From Azospirillum endophyticum (GTDB taxonomy: Bacteria; Pseudomonadota; Alphaproteobacteria; Azospirillales; Azospirillaceae): a DNA stretch of 64,000 nt. Under the pieces are notes generated by a model. The model searched no databases. It was not told the DNA's origin and worked only from the letters and a program-made list of their open reading frames with translations. The stretch's first letter is position 1. Every line of letters starts with the position of its first letter. Positions 19,015 through 29,201 of the stretch are shown piece after piece. Location of the stretch: assembly GCF_016595245.1 (NCBI RefSeq), contig NZ_JAENHM010000030.1, positions 332,042 through 396,041 of the forward strand, read 5' to 3'. Both the position numbers and the translations under genes were made by a program.

Positions 19015-20565
19015 ATGGCCTCGATTCAGGAAGCCTTGCGGGTTGCCGCCGGCCATCACGGCGCCGGGCGGCTGCGGGAGGCGGAGATCCTCTATGGCCG
19101 CATCCTCGACGCCGCTCCCGGAACCCATGCCGCGGCCCATCTGCTGGGCATGCTGCTGGCCCAGGCCGGCCGCTTGGACGAGGCGGTGCCGCGCATCGTC
19201 GCGGCGGTGCATGGCCGGCCCGACATGGCCGAGTACCACCGCGACCTCGGCAAGCTGCATCAGGCGCTCGGGCACCCGGCGGAGGCTGCGGCCTGCCAGC
19301 GCCGCGCCATCGTCCTGCGGCCGGACGACCCGGCGGTTCCGGCCCTGCTCGCCGTCGCGACGCAGATGCTGGGCGATACCGATGCCGCCATCGAGGCGCT
19401 GGGCCGGGCGCTGACGCTGGACCCACGGGATGGGCAGAGCCGGGGGCGTCTGGCCCTGCTGCTGGAACTGCGTGGTCTGCATCACCTGGAGCAGCGGCGG
19501 GCGGAGGCGGCGATCACCGACCTGTCGCGCCTGCCGGTGCTGGAGCCGCCGACGGCGGAACGGCTGTTCCAGCTCGGCAACGCCTGGTCCCGTGCCGGCC
19601 GGCCGGGTGATGCGCTTGCCCGCTATCGGCAGGCCTTGGCGCTGCAGCCGGATCATGTGGGCGCGCTCTTCAACCTCGGCATCCTGACCCGGCAGGCGGG
19701 CGGTCTCGACCTCGCCGCGCTGGAGCAGGCGGCGGCGCTGCTGGGCCGGGCCGTCGCGCTGGCGCCCGACTTTCTCGACGCGCGCGAGAACCTGGCCATC
19801 GTCCTGTTCCAGTCCTACCGGGAAGCGGAGTCGTTGGCGCAGATCGACGGGCTTCTCACGCTCAAGGCGCGGATCGCCGCGCAGGAGGGGGCGGCGCTCG
19901 CCCTGCCGCCGCTGCGCGCCCGCCCGGCCGCTCCCGAAGGCCGCATCCATGATGTCGTCGCCTTCAGCCTGTGGGGGACGGCCGAAATCTACCGCCGCGG
20001 CGCGGTGGAGAACGCCCGGCTGGTGCCGTCGGTCTATCCCGGCTGGACCTGCCGGATTTACCATGACGACAGCCTGCCGCCGGACCTGCTGGCCGAGCTG
20101 GATGCGCTGGGGGTGGAACTGGTCGCCATGCCGTCCGGCAGCGGCCCGGTGACCGGGCTCTACTGGCGTTTCCTGGCCTCCGACGATCCCACCGTCCGCC
20201 GCTTCGTCTGCCGCGACTGCGATTCGCGGGTCGGTCCGCGCGAACGGGCGGCGGTGGAGGCGTGGATCGCCTCGGGCACGCCCTTCCACGTCATGCGCGA
20301 CCACCCATTGCACGGCGAGCTGATGCTGGCCGGCATGTGGGGCGGGACCGCCGGCCTGCTGCCGCCGCTGGAGCCGCTGATCGAACGCTTCGCCGCGGCG
20401 GAGGCCGATCGCTGGCAGGACCAGCGCTTTCTCCGCTCGCATCTCTGGCCGCTGATCGCCGGAGCCTGTCTGGTCCATGACAGCCACCAGCCCGGTCACG
20501 GCCTTCCGTTCCCCGGCCATCCCGGCGATCCGGCGGAGCATGCCGTCGGCCGGCGCGTGGGATAG
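19015..20565 (+). CDS. TPR protein with C-terminal glycosyltransferase-like domain
   Basis: A 516-residue cytoplasmic protein. About the first 270 residues are tetratricopeptide repeats, for example AEILYGRILDAAPGTHAAAH, PAEAAACQRRAIVLRPDDP and ALARYRQALALQPDH. From about residue 305 a second domain begins DVVAFSLWG and contains YPGWTCRIYHDD, GLYWRF and RDCDSR, the last looking like a DxD metal/nucleotide-sugar site of GT-A enzymes, followed by HVMRDHPLH. Such fusions occur in surface-glycan and flagellin-glycosylation contexts, but no glycan genes are adjacent. Activity is inferred. Confidence 0.7.
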   Translation: MASIQEALRVAAGHHGAGRLREAEILYGRILDAAPGTHAAAHLLGMLLAQAGRLDEAVPRIVAAVHGRPDMAEYHRDLGKLHQALGHPAEAAACQRRAIVLRPDDPAVPALLAVATQMLGDTDAAIEALGRALTLDPRDGQSRGRLALLLELRGLHHLEQRRAEAAITDLSRLPVLEPPTAERLFQLGNAWSRAGRPGDALARYRQALALQPDHVGALFNLGILTRQAGGLDLAALEQAAALLGRAVALAPDFLDARENLAIVLFQSYREAESLAQIDGLLTLKARIAAQEGAALALPPLRARPAAPEGRIHDVVAFSLWGTAEIYRRGAVENARLVPSVYPGWTCRIYHDDSLPPDLLAELDALGVELVAMPSGSGPVTGLYWRFLASDDPTVRRFVCRDCDSRVGPRERAAVEAWIASGTPFHVMRDHPLHGELMLAGMWGGTAGLLPPLEPLIERFAAAEADRWQDQRFLRSHLWPLIAGACLVHDSHQPGHGLPFPGHPGDPAEHAVGRRVG

Positions 20566-20615
20566 GCCGCAATCCTGTCCAAGACGTCCGGCGCGCCGCC
20601 CTGTTAGACTGCGGC

Positions 20616-21512
20616 ATGGACCAGCAATCCGCCCTCGATCCCTCATTGTCGCAGACGCCGGCCGGTGGCGGCGACTTCGCGCGGCTGTGGCGCGAAATGC
20701 GCTTCGACGGCATGGAATGCCTGAACGCCCGCTTCCAGCGCCACAGCTATGCACCCCACACGCACGAGACCTATGTGGTCGGCGTCATCACCGCCGGGAC
20801 CGAGCTGTACCGCTGCCGCGGCACCGAGCGGGTGGCGCAGGCGGGGCAGGTGGTGGTGCTCGATCCGGAGGTTCTGCATGACGGCCGGCCGGCTGCGGAC
20901 GGCTATGCCTACCGCATGTTCTACCCCCCGGTGGCTCTGTTCGAACAGGCGATGGTCGATGCGCTGGGGCGGCCCGTCGTGCCGCATTTCTCCGCGATGG
21001 AACTGGACGACCCGGAGATGTTCCAAGCCTTGCGCGGCCTTCACCACGGGCTCGAAGGACCGTACCGCGAACCGTTGCGCGTGGACACCGACGCATTACG
21101 GGCCTTCACCGCGCTGGCGCTGCGCCACGGCGACCTGACGGCGCGTCTGCGCAAGCCGGGGCAGGAACCGGCGGCGGTCCGTCATGCGCGGGAGTATCTC
21201 GACAGCCATCTCGACAGTCCGGTCGAACTGGCCGATCTGGCGGAGGCGGCGGGACTCAGCCGCTTCCATCTGCTGCGCGTCTTCCGTGCGGCGGTGGGAA
21301 CGACCCCGCACGGCTACCTGACCGACCGGCGCGTCGCCCAGGCCAAGCGGCTGCTTGCCGGGCCTCTGCCATTGGCGGAGGTGGCGCTGGCCTGCGGCTT
21401 CTGCGATCAGGCGCATTTCAACCGGGTGTTCAAGGGACGGGTCGGCGTCTCCCCCGGCCAGTACCGGCGCGGCAGCAATCCCGTCCAAGACGTCGCGGCG
21501 GCGGTCGCCTAG
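20616..21512 (+). CDS. AraC-family transcriptional regulator
   Basis: A 298-residue regulator with an N-terminal AraC-type cupin ligand-binding domain (residues ~25-100, with HTHETYVVGVI typical) and a C-terminal double helix-turn-helix domain (about 195-290; DLAEAAGLSRFHLLRVF and AEVALACGFCDQAHFNRVFK). Followed 10 bases later by azlC and azlD. Related regulators sit next to azlCD in many proteobacteria, so local control of the exporter is likely. Confidence 0.88.
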   Translation: MDQQSALDPSLSQTPAGGGDFARLWREMRFDGMECLNARFQRHSYAPHTHETYVVGVITAGTELYRCRGTERVAQAGQVVVLDPEVLHDGRPAADGYAYRMFYPPVALFEQAMVDALGRPVVPHFSAMELDDPEMFQALRGLHHGLEGPYREPLRVDTDALRAFTALALRHGDLTARLRKPGQEPAAVRHAREYLDSHLDSPVELADLAEAAGLSRFHLLRVFRAAVGTTPHGYLTDRRVAQAKRLLAGPLPLAEVALACGFCDQAHFNRVFKGRVGVSPGQYRRGSNPVQDVAAAVA

Positions 21513-21522
21513 CGTCTCGGCC

Positions 21523-22263
21523 ATGAGCACAGACAGCATGACCATACCGGCATCCCCTCCCAAATCCCCGGGGCAGGAATTCGCGCTGGGGACCGTCCAT
21601 GCCCTGCCCATCGTGGCGGGCGCCATCCCCTTCGGCTTCCTTCTCGGCAGCCTTGCCGCCAAGGCCGGGCTGTCGGCGATCGACATGGGGCTGATGAGCG
21701 CTCTGGTCTTCGCCGGCAGCTCCCAGTTCGTGGCGGTCGAACTGCTGGGCAAGGGCAGCGCCGGGCTGGCGGTGGTCGGCGCCATCCTGCTGGTCAATCT
21801 GCGCCATCTGCTGATGGGGGCGACGCTGGCGCCGCGTTTCCGCGGCGTGCCTGCGGCGCGGGCCGGGCTGGCGCTGTTCTTCATGACCGACGAGCAATGG
21901 GCGCTGTCGCTGCGCCGCGGGCCGGGGTTGACGCTGGCCTACTGGTACGGGGTGGGGCTGACGCTCTATCTGGCATGGCTCGCCAGCACCGTGGCCGGGA
22001 CGCTGGCCGGCGCGCTGATCGCCGACCCCGCCGCCTGGGGGCTGGATTTCACCTTCATCGCCGTCTTCCTCTGCCTGCTGGCCGGCTTCTGGCGTGGAGT
22101 CGGCTCGCTGCCGCCCTGGCTGGCGAGCGCCGCCGCGGCGCTCGCCGTCCATGCGCTGTCGCCTGGCGGAACCTGGCACATCCTGGCCGGCGCGCTGGCG
22201 GGCGGGGCGGTCGCGGGATGGCAGGGAAGGGGGCAGGGAAAGGAAAGGGCATCCGATGCTTGA
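21523..22263 (+). CDS. azlC: AzlC-family amino acid exporter, large subunit
   Basis: Inner-membrane protein of 246 residues and the larger half of a two-component branched-chain amino acid (or analogue) exporter. Family signatures are GAIPFGFLLGSLAAKAGLS, SSQFVAVELL and the AILLVNLRHLLMG segment. The ATG at 21523 follows the AraC gene closely. The end overlaps azlD by eight bases, indicating translational coupling. Confidence 0.9.
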   Translation: MSTDSMTIPASPPKSPGQEFALGTVHALPIVAGAIPFGFLLGSLAAKAGLSAIDMGLMSALVFAGSSQFVAVELLGKGSAGLAVVGAILLVNLRHLLMGATLAPRFRGVPAARAGLALFFMTDEQWALSLRRGPGLTLAYWYGVGLTLYLAWLASTVAGTLAGALIADPAAWGLDFTFIAVFLCLLAGFWRGVGSLPPWLASAAAALAVHALSPGGTWHILAGALAGGAVAGWQGRGQGKERASDA

Positions 22264-22564
22264 AGCGCTGAGGCTGGATTGGGACCTCTTCGCCGTCGTG
22301 CTGGGCGGGGCGCTGGTCACCTGGATGACGCGGATCGGCGGGCCGTGGCTGATCGCGCGGGTGCGGCTCGGCCCGGCGGCGAATGCGGCGCTGGAGGCCA
22401 CGCCGGGGGCCGTGCTGGTGGCGCTGGTCGCGCCGGCCGCCCTGTCGCGCCCGTCCGATGCGCTGGCCGCCGCCTTCGTCTGCCTGATCGCCCGCCGCGT
22501 GCCGATGGTGGTCGCCGTCGTGGCCGGTGTCGTCGCCGTCGTGCTGCTGCGCCGCCTGCTGTAG
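22256..22564 (+). CDS. azlD: AzlD-family amino acid exporter, small subunit
   Basis: A 102-residue membrane protein with about three to four helices and family features [12 protein letters not shown] and [19 protein letters not shown]. It overlaps azlC and has AGGAAAGG upstream of its ATG. With AzlC it is expected to export branched-chain amino acids or related compounds; substrate is inferred from the family. Confidence 0.88.
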   Translation: MLEALRLDWDLFAVVLGGALVTWMTRIGGPWLIARVRLGPAANAALEATPGAVLVALVAPAALSRPSDALAAAFVCLIARRVPMVVAVVAGVVAVVLLRRLL

Positions 22565-22638
22565 CGGCCGAAGGCAAATTGCCGTCCTGGGTGAACTGCC
22601 GTCTGGTGAAGCGGGCGGGGGATGCCTATAAGTCGGGA

Positions 22639-23538
22639 ATGACCGACCCGACCCCCGCCTCCGTCCCGTTCGACCCGCATGCCCTGCCGCCGCTGCGCGA
22701 CGTGATCGCGCGTTTCGGGCTGGAGGCGCGCAAGTCGCTGGGGCAGAACTTCCTGCTCGACCTGAACCTGACGGGGCGGATCGCGCGCTCGGCCAATTTG
22801 CCGGCCGGCACCACCGCCATCGAGGTCGGCCCCGGCCCCGGCGGCCTGACCCGCGCGCTTCTCGCGACCAATGCGGTGAAGGTCGTCGCCATCGAACGCG
22901 ACCGCCGCTTCATCGAGGCGCTGCAGGACGTCGTCCAGGCCTCCCAGGGCCGCCTGTCCATCGTCGAGGCCGACGCCCTGACGGTCGATCCGGAGGACCT
23001 GGCCCCGGCTCCGCGCGCCATCGTCGCCAATCTTCCCTACAACGTGGCGACGCCGCTTCTGCTGGGATGGTTGGCGCGAATCGACGCCTATGTCAGCCTG
23101 ACGCTGATGTTCCAGAAGGAGGTCGCCGACCGGCTGGTGGCGAAGCCGGGCAGCAAGGCCTATGGCCGGCTGTCGGTCATCACCCAGTGGCGCTCCGACG
23201 CCCGCGTCTTGTTCAATCTGCCGCCGCGCGCCTTTACCCCGCCACCGAAGGTCGAATCGACGGTGGTCCACCTGACCGCGCGGGCCGACCCGGAATCGGC
23301 GGACTGGCGCGCGCTGGAGCAGGTCACCGCCGCCGCCTTCGGCCAGCGCCGCAAGATGCTGCGCCAGAGCCTGAAATCGCTGGGCAGTGCCGAAGCGCTG
23401 CTGGAGGAGACCGGCATCGCCCCGACCGCGCGGGCGGAGGAGATCGACGTCGCCGGCTTCGCCGCGCTGGCCCGCGCCTTCCGCGCCCGCCATCCGCTGG
23501 AAGCGCCGTCGGCGGGGCCGGCGGAGACCCCGGCATGA
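22639..23538 (+). CDS. rsmA: 16S rRNA dimethyladenosine transferase (KsgA)
   Basis: S-adenosylmethionine-dependent enzyme that dimethylates two adjacent adenosines in 16S helix 45 late in 30S assembly. Of 299 residues: KSLGQNFL (32-39), SAM motif EVGPGPGG (62-69), the acidic E86 in AIERD and catalytic NLPY (131-134). The C-terminal helical domain includes [13 protein letters not shown]. The stop overlaps the arfB start (ATGA), so the two are coupled. Confidence 0.96.
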   Translation: MTDPTPASVPFDPHALPPLRDVIARFGLEARKSLGQNFLLDLNLTGRIARSANLPAGTTAIEVGPGPGGLTRALLATNAVKVVAIERDRRFIEALQDVVQASQGRLSIVEADALTVDPEDLAPAPRAIVANLPYNVATPLLLGWLARIDAYVSLTLMFQKEVADRLVAKPGSKAYGRLSVITQWRSDARVLFNLPPRAFTPPPKVESTVVHLTARADPESADWRALEQVTAAAFGQRRKMLRQSLKSLGSAEALLEETGIAPTARAEEIDVAGFAALARAFRARHPLEAPSAGPAETPA

Positions 23539-23960
23539 TCCGGGTCACCCCCCGCATCAGCCTGGACGAAAACGAGTTGCAGGAGGAGTTCATCCGCGCC
23601 TCCGGCCCCGGCGGCCAGCACGTCAACAAGACCGAGACGGCGGTGCAGCTGCGCTTCGACGTGCGCCGCTCTCCCAATTTGCCCGACCCGGTCCGCTATC
23701 GGCTGGAACGGCTTGCCGGTTCCCGCCTGACCCTGAACGGCGTGCTGATCCTGGTGGCCGACCGCTACCGTTCGCAGATACGCAACCGCGAAGACGCCCG
23801 CGAGCGCCTGATCGACCTGATCCGCGAAGCCGCCGCTCCGCCGCCGCCGCCCCGCCGCCCGACCAAGCCGACCTTCGGTTCCAAGCAGCGGCGGCTGGAG
23901 GGCAAGGCCAAGCGGTCGGAGGTGAAGCAGGGACGACGTGCGGGTCCCCGGGACGACTGA
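23535..23960 (+). CDS. arfB: Alternative ribosome-rescue factor ArfB (YaeJ-type peptidyl-tRNA hydrolase)
   Basis: A 141-residue release factor-like protein that frees ribosomes stalled without a stop codon. The catalytic GGQ lies in [13 protein letters not shown] (~23-35). The basic C-terminal tail ([19 protein letters not shown]) would occupy the empty mRNA channel. It starts on the ATGA overlap with rsmA. Confidence 0.93.
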   Translation: MIRVTPRISLDENELQEEFIRASGPGGQHVNKTETAVQLRFDVRRSPNLPDPVRYRLERLAGSRLTLNGVLILVADRYRSQIRNREDARERLIDLIREAAAPPPPPRRPTKPTFGSKQRRLEGKAKRSEVKQGRRAGPRDD

Positions 23961-24105
23961 GGCAAGATGACCGGGGTGGGGCTCGGGGGCATGCCCGCCA
24001 TGAGACGGGTGCATTGGACGGCTCAACCCTCCCGTGCCAGCCTTGCATTTCGCTTGCCTGCAAAACAGTCCCCCGCCCGGATGGGTCCGGGGCCGGAGAC
24101 GTTCG

Positions 24106-25347
24106 ATGAGTCATCCTTCCGCTGGCGCCGCTTTGCCGTCGCCCGTCTCGGCCCGGCTGTCCGTCGGCTTCGCCTGGGTCGGGCATTCGCTGATGCACAT
24201 CGTCTCGGCGCTGTTCCTGACCATCGTGCTGGCGCTGGAGACGGAATGGAAGCTCTCCTATGACGAGCTGATCCGGCTGTGGACGCTGGGGGCCTTCATG
24301 ATCGGGCTCGGGGCGCCGCTGGCCGGCTGGCTGGGCGACCGCTGGAGTTCGGCCGGCATGATCGCCGTCTTCTACCTGATGACCGGCGGCGGAGCGGTGC
24401 TGGCCGGGCTGTCGGACGGGCCGGAGATGCTGATGTGGTCGCTGGCCCTGCTGGGGCTGGGGGCATCGATCTACCACCCGGTCGGCATGGCCTGGATGAT
24501 GGCGAACGCCGAGAACCGCGGCAAGGCGATGGGCTGGCTCGGCCTGTTCGGCACCTTCGGCGTCGCCACCGCCGCGGTGGTCGCCGGCAGCCTGACGCAA
24601 TGGCTGAACTGGCGCATGGCCTTCATCATCCCCGGCGTTCTTTGCCTTGTGCTGGGCATCGCCCTGGCCCTGCTGATGATGACCGGCATCGTCCAGGACC
24701 GTCATGCCGACGTGAAGCCGCAGCCCAAGCCGTCCCGCGGCGACGTGGTGCGCGCCTTCTTCGTGCTGTCGCTGACCATGGTCTGCGCCGGGCTGATCTT
24801 CAACGCCATGCAGATCGTGCTGCCCAAGCTGTTCGAGGCGCGGCTGGGCGGCTGGCTCGGCAGCGGCACGCTGGGGGTCGGCGGGCTGGTCACCGCGGTC
24901 TACCTGATCTCCGCCCTGCCGCAGATGATCGGCGGCGTGCTGGCCGACCGCCATTCGCTGAAGCGGGTCTACATGCTCTGCCTGCTGGCCCAGATCCCGC
25001 TGATGGCGGCTGTCGCCGTGCTGGCCGAGCTGCCGCTGGTCGCCGCCGCCGCCTTCGTGGTCATCGCCTCGCAGACGCAGATCCCGGCGGAGAACATGCT
25101 GCTGGCCCGCTACACCCCGGACAAGCATCGCGGATTGGCCTTCGGCGCCAAATACATCCTGTCCTTCGGCGCCGGCCCGCTGGCGGTGCAGCTGGTTGCC
25201 TGGATCTACGAGCGCACCGGCGAATTCACCATGCTCTACCTGACCCTGTCGGCGCTGGCCGCCCTGGCCTTCGCCGCCGCCCTGCTGCTGCCCGACGACC
25301 GCCGCAAGGCTGAAATGGTGGCGGAGCCCCTGCCGGCGGCGGAGTGA
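24106..25347 (+). CDS. Major facilitator superfamily transporter
   Basis: A 413-residue inner-membrane transporter with about 12 hydrophobic segments in two halves. Loop 2-3 has GWLGDRWSSAG (MFS signature variant), repeated in the second half as GVLADRHSLKRVYM. ASIYHPVGMAWMMAN resembles the fosmidomycin-resistance (Fsr) subgroup of MFS. The substrate is unknown. The ATG at 24106 is chosen because it begins just before the first helix. Single gene. Confidence 0.85.
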   Translation: MSHPSAGAALPSPVSARLSVGFAWVGHSLMHIVSALFLTIVLALETEWKLSYDELIRLWTLGAFMIGLGAPLAGWLGDRWSSAGMIAVFYLMTGGGAVLAGLSDGPEMLMWSLALLGLGASIYHPVGMAWMMANAENRGKAMGWLGLFGTFGVATAAVVAGSLTQWLNWRMAFIIPGVLCLVLGIALALLMMTGIVQDRHADVKPQPKPSRGDVVRAFFVLSLTMVCAGLIFNAMQIVLPKLFEARLGGWLGSGTLGVGGLVTAVYLISALPQMIGGVLADRHSLKRVYMLCLLAQIPLMAAVAVLAELPLVAAAAFVVIASQTQIPAENMLLARYTPDKHRGLAFGAKYILSFGAGPLAVQLVAWIYERTGEFTMLYLTLSALAALAFAAALLLPDDRRKAEMVAEPLPAAE

Positions 25348-25353
25348 GACGTT

Positions 25354-26138
<785 letters not shown>

Positions 26139-26178
26139 GGCGGCTACCTCCGGTTAGAGAGATAGCCTGCCACAGCGC

Positions 26179-26193
26179 AATGACAATGTCATT
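26179..26193. promoter_or_regulatory. Palindromic operator candidate of the toxin-antitoxin pair
   Basis: AATGACA and TGTCATT flank a single central base, a perfect 15-bp palindrome, 41-55 bases upstream of the antitoxin start. Ribbon-helix-helix antitoxins autorepress by binding such sites; the assignment is by position and symmetry. Confidence 0.5.
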
Positions 26194-26213
26194 ACGGCGC
26201 TGGTTTCCACTTT

Positions 26214-26244
26214 GGGACCGCACCGGCCATGCCGGTGCGGTCCC
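26214..26244. terminator. Strong inverted repeat downstream of metY
   Basis: A 14-bp perfect GC-rich stem with a three-base loop lies just after the metY stop codon on the minus strand. No T tract follows on either strand, so it may be a terminator, an mRNA-stabilising end, or both. Confidence 0.5.
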
Positions 26245-26254
26245 GACCGGATTC

Positions 26255-27550
26255 TTACCCCAGCGTCTTCGTCAGCGCCTGATCGAGGTCGGCGATGATG
26301 TCCTCCGGCGTTTCCAGCCCGATCGACAGGCGGATCACGTCGGGACCGGCACCGGCCGATGCCTGGGCTTCCGCCGAGAGCTGGCGGTGGGTCGTCGAGG
26401 ACGGGTGGATGATCAGCGACCGGGCATCGCCGATGTTGGCGAGGTGGCTGAACAGCTCGACGCTCTCCACCACCTTCACGCCGGCCTCGAAGCCGCCCTT
26501 GACGCCGAAGGTCAGCACCGCACCGGCACCGCGCGGCAGGTACTTTTCGGCCAGCGCGCGATACTTGGAAGAGTCGAGCCCGGCATAGCTGACCCAGCTG
26601 ACCGCCGGATGGCTCTCCAGGAACTGCGCCACCTTCAGGGCGCTGTCGGCATGGCGCTGCATGCGCAACGGCAGCGTCTCGATGCCGTTCAGCGTCAGGA
26701 AGGCATTCATCGGCGCCTGGCTCGGCCCCAGGTCGCGCAAGCCCACGGCATGGCCGTGGATGGTGAAGGCGAGATGGCCGAAGGTCTCGTGGAAGCGCAG
26801 GCCGTGATAGCCGGGATCGGGCTCGCTCAGCGCAGGGAACTTGCCGGACTTGCTCCAGTCGAACTTGCCGCTGTCCACCACCACGCCGCCGACCGAGGTG
26901 CCGTTGCCGGACAGGAACTTGGTGGTGGAATGCACCACCAGCGTGGCGCCCCACTGGATCGGGTTGATCAGGTAGGGGGTGGCCAGCGTGTTGTCGACGA
27001 TCAGCGGGATGCCGGCCTCGTCGGCGATCTTCGCGATGGCCTCGATGTCGGTCACCACGCCGCCGGGGTTGGCGAGGCTCTCGACGAAGATCGCCTTGGT
27101 CTTTTCGGTCAGCGCCGCCTTGACGGTCTCGACGCTGTCGGTGTCGACGAAGCTGGGCTGCCAGCCGAAGGCGCGCGGAAAGCTGATGCCGAGTTGGTTG
27201 AGCGAGCCGCCGTAGAGCTTCGTCGATGCGACGATGTGGTCGCCGGGCGCCATCAGCGGGAACAGGGCCAGCAACTGGGCGGCATGCCCGGACGAGGTCG
27301 CGGTGGCGCCGGCACCGCCTTCCAGGTTCGCCAGCCGCTCTTCCAGCACCGCCACCGTCGGGTTGGTCAGGCGGGAATAGATGAAGCCGACCTTCTGCAG
27401 GTTGAACAGCGAGGCGGCGTCGTCGACATCCTCGAAGACGAAGCTGGTGGTCTGATAGATCGGCGTCTGCCGGGCGCCGGTCGCCGGGTCGGGCGCGGCG
27501 CCGGCATGGATGGCGCGGGTCTCGAAGCCGAAGCTTTTCTGCTCAGTCAT
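26255..27550 (-). CDS. metY: O-acetylhomoserine sulfhydrylase (aminocarboxypropyltransferase)
   Basis: A 431-residue PLP enzyme of the Cys/Met metabolism family making homocysteine from O-acetylhomoserine and sulphide. Signatures are AIHAGAAPDPATGAR, TSFVFEDVDDAASLF (the insertion typical of MetY), IVDNTLATPYL and the PLP lysine in VVHSTTKFLSG. The C-terminus has DVIRLSIGLETPEDIIADL. ATG 27550 is chosen; upstream in-frame codons belong to the shadow of the neighbouring gene. The CoA-binding protein gene lies 21 bases upstream, so a shared transcript is possible. Confidence 0.93.
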   Translation of the reverse strand: MTEQKSFGFETRAIHAGAAPDPATGARQTPIYQTTSFVFEDVDDAASLFNLQKVGFIYSRLTNPTVAVLEERLANLEGGAGATATSSGHAAQLLALFPLMAPGDHIVASTKLYGGSLNQLGISFPRAFGWQPSFVDTDSVETVKAALTEKTKAIFVESLANPGGVVTDIEAIAKIADEAGIPLIVDNTLATPYLINPIQWGATLVVHSTTKFLSGNGTSVGGVVVDSGKFDWSKSGKFPALSEPDPGYHGLRFHETFGHLAFTIHGHAVGLRDLGPSQAPMNAFLTLNGIETLPLRMQRHADSALKVAQFLESHPAVSWVSYAGLDSSKYRALAEKYLPRGAGAVLTFGVKGGFEAGVKVVESVELFSHLANIGDARSLIIHPSSTTHRQLSAEAQASAGAGPDVIRLSIGLETPEDIIADLDQALTKTLG

Positions 27551-27570
27551 CTGTGTGAATCCCCCATTTT

Positions 27571-28137
27571 TCAGATCAGCTTTTTGAACGATTTCGTCGG
27601 CGCCCTGCGGCGCGTCATCAGCACATTGGAATTGACCCCGATCCGGCCGATCTCGCCGAACAGGCGCTGGATTTCCATCTTCGGGCAGCGGTCCATCACC
27701 ACCGTCAGCCCGGCGGTCTGGGCCCGAACCGCCGCCTCGTCGTTGCGGACGCCGAGCTGCATCCACACCACCTTCGCCCCGGCGGCGATCGCCTCGTCCG
27801 TCACCCCACCGGCGGCGGCGGAGTTGCGGAAGACGTCGACCATGTCCGGCGGCTCCGGCAAATCCTTCAGGCTGGCATGGACGGTCAACCCCAGGATGGT
27901 CTGGCCGGCCATCTTCGGGTTGACCGGGATGACGCGATAGCCCTTGTCGCGCAGGTACTTCATCACGAAGAAGCTGGCCTTCACCGGATCGGCGCTGGCC
28001 CCCACCACGGCGATGCTCTTCACGGTCTCCAGGACGCCGTGCAGGAAGGCATCCGTGTAGTCGGCAGGCTCCGTGATCTTCTGCCCGCCCGTCTTGGGAT
28101 CGTCCGTCTTGGGATCGCTTATCTTGAGATCGCTCAT
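27571..28137 (-). CDS. CoA-binding domain protein (YccU-like)
   Basis: A 188-residue protein with a Rossmann-type CoA-binding domain: KSIAVVGASADPVKASF, YRVIPVNPKM and VVWMQLGVRNDEA are the family motifs. The first 22 residues contain a short internal repeat (DPKTDDPKTGG), mirrored in DNA by repeated CTTGGGATCG units. Translationally coupled to the upstream enoyl-CoA hydratase by an ATGA overlap and followed closely by metY. Substrate unknown. Confidence 0.85.
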   Translation of the reverse strand: MSDLKISDPKTDDPKTGGQKITEPADYTDAFLHGVLETVKSIAVVGASADPVKASFFVMKYLRDKGYRVIPVNPKMAGQTILGLTVHASLKDLPEPPDMVDVFRNSAAAGGVTDEAIAAGAKVVWMQLGVRNDEAAVRAQTAGLTVVMDRCPKMEIQRLFGEIGRIGVNSNVLMTRRRAPTKSFKKLI

Positions 28138-28952
28138 CGCCCGCACCACACCGGCGTGCGCTTGCCGAGGAAAGCGTCGATGCCTTCGGCTGCGTCCTGC
28201 GCCATCATGTTCTCGGTCATCACCTTGGCGGCATAGGCATAGGCGCTTTCCGCATCCAGCTCGATCTGGTGGTAGAAGGCCTCCTTGCCGATGGCGAGCG
28301 TCAGCGGCGACTTCGAGGCGATCCTGGCGGCGACGCCGTCCACCACCTCGTCCAGCTGCTCGGCGGGCACCGCGCGGTTGACGAGGCCGATGCGCTCCGC
28401 CTCCTCCGCATCGATCAGGTCGCCGAGCAGCAGCATTTCCATCGCCGCCTTGCGCCCGACCGCGCGGGTCAACGCCACCATCGGCGTCGAGCAGAACAGG
28501 CCGATGTTCACACCCGGCGTGGCGAACCGCGCCCCCTCCTCGCAATAGGCGAGGTCGCAGGTGGCAACCAGCTGGCAGCCGGCGGCCGTCGCGACGCCAC
28601 GCACCTTGGCGATCACCGGCTGGCGGATGCGGTTGATCGTCAGCATCAGGCGGGAGCACTGGGTGAACAGTGCCTCGTAGAGCGCGCGCGAGGGGGCAGC
28701 CCGCATCTCCTTCAGGTCGTGCCCGGCGCAGAAGGCGCCGCCGGCCCCGGCCAGCACCACCGCGCGCACGGACCGGTCCTCATGGATGGCGTCCAGCGCG
28801 TCCTGCAGCGCCGCCATCAGCCCGACCGACAGCGCGTTGCGCGCCTTCGGCCGGTTCAGCGTCAGCGTGGCGACCCCGTCGCGGTCTTCGCGCAGGACCA
28901 GCGGGGCATCCTGCGGGGCATGGGGGTCATGTGTGGAAACCGCGGCGCTCAT
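28134..28952 (-). CDS. Enoyl-CoA hydratase/isomerase family protein
   Basis: A 272-residue crotonase-fold enzyme. The oxyanion-hole segments are GAGGAFCAGHDLKEM and VRGVATAAGCQLVATCDLAY; the position after the second (EEGARFATPGVNIGLFCSTP) is where catalytic glutamates usually sit. ARNALSVGLMAALQDALD is the typical N-terminal helix. The fold covers hydratases, isomerases and hydrolases, so the exact reaction is not assigned. First gene of a short operon with the CoA-binding protein. Confidence 0.88.
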   Translation of the reverse strand: MSAAVSTHDPHAPQDAPLVLREDRDGVATLTLNRPKARNALSVGLMAALQDALDAIHEDRSVRAVVLAGAGGAFCAGHDLKEMRAAPSRALYEALFTQCSRLMLTINRIRQPVIAKVRGVATAAGCQLVATCDLAYCEEGARFATPGVNIGLFCSTPMVALTRAVGRKAAMEMLLLGDLIDAEEAERIGLVNRAVPAEQLDEVVDGVAARIASKSPLTLAIGKEAFYHQIELDAESAYAYAAKVMTENMMAQDAAEGIDAFLGKRTPVWCGR

Positions 28953-29152
28953 GGTCGTTGTCCTCCCGTGCTTCTTCGGTTGTGCACCGCCGGCAGCTTA
29001 ACGCGCCGGGCCTGCGGGCAACACGGGGAACCTGCTGGCCGAAAGGAATGAGACGACAGCCAGCGGGGGAATTCAACGGGAAATTTTGTTGGAAGGGCAT
29101 AAAAATCTATTATTTTAGTAGGAAATATTGGCGAAAGTCGTGCGAAATCCTC

Positions 29153-29171
29153 CTCTCCCCAGGGGGGAGAG
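29153..29171. repeat. Short CTCTCCCC/GGGGAGAG hairpin
   Basis: An 8-bp perfect inverted repeat with a three-base loop sits 31 bases after the topA stop codon. It could act as the topA terminator, although no T tract follows, or belong to a dispersed palindrome family. The surrounding 150 bases are AT-rich and hold no gene. Confidence 0.4.
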
Positions 29172-29201
29172 GGAGATCCGAAGAAAGGCGTGAAAGAAGA
29201 T

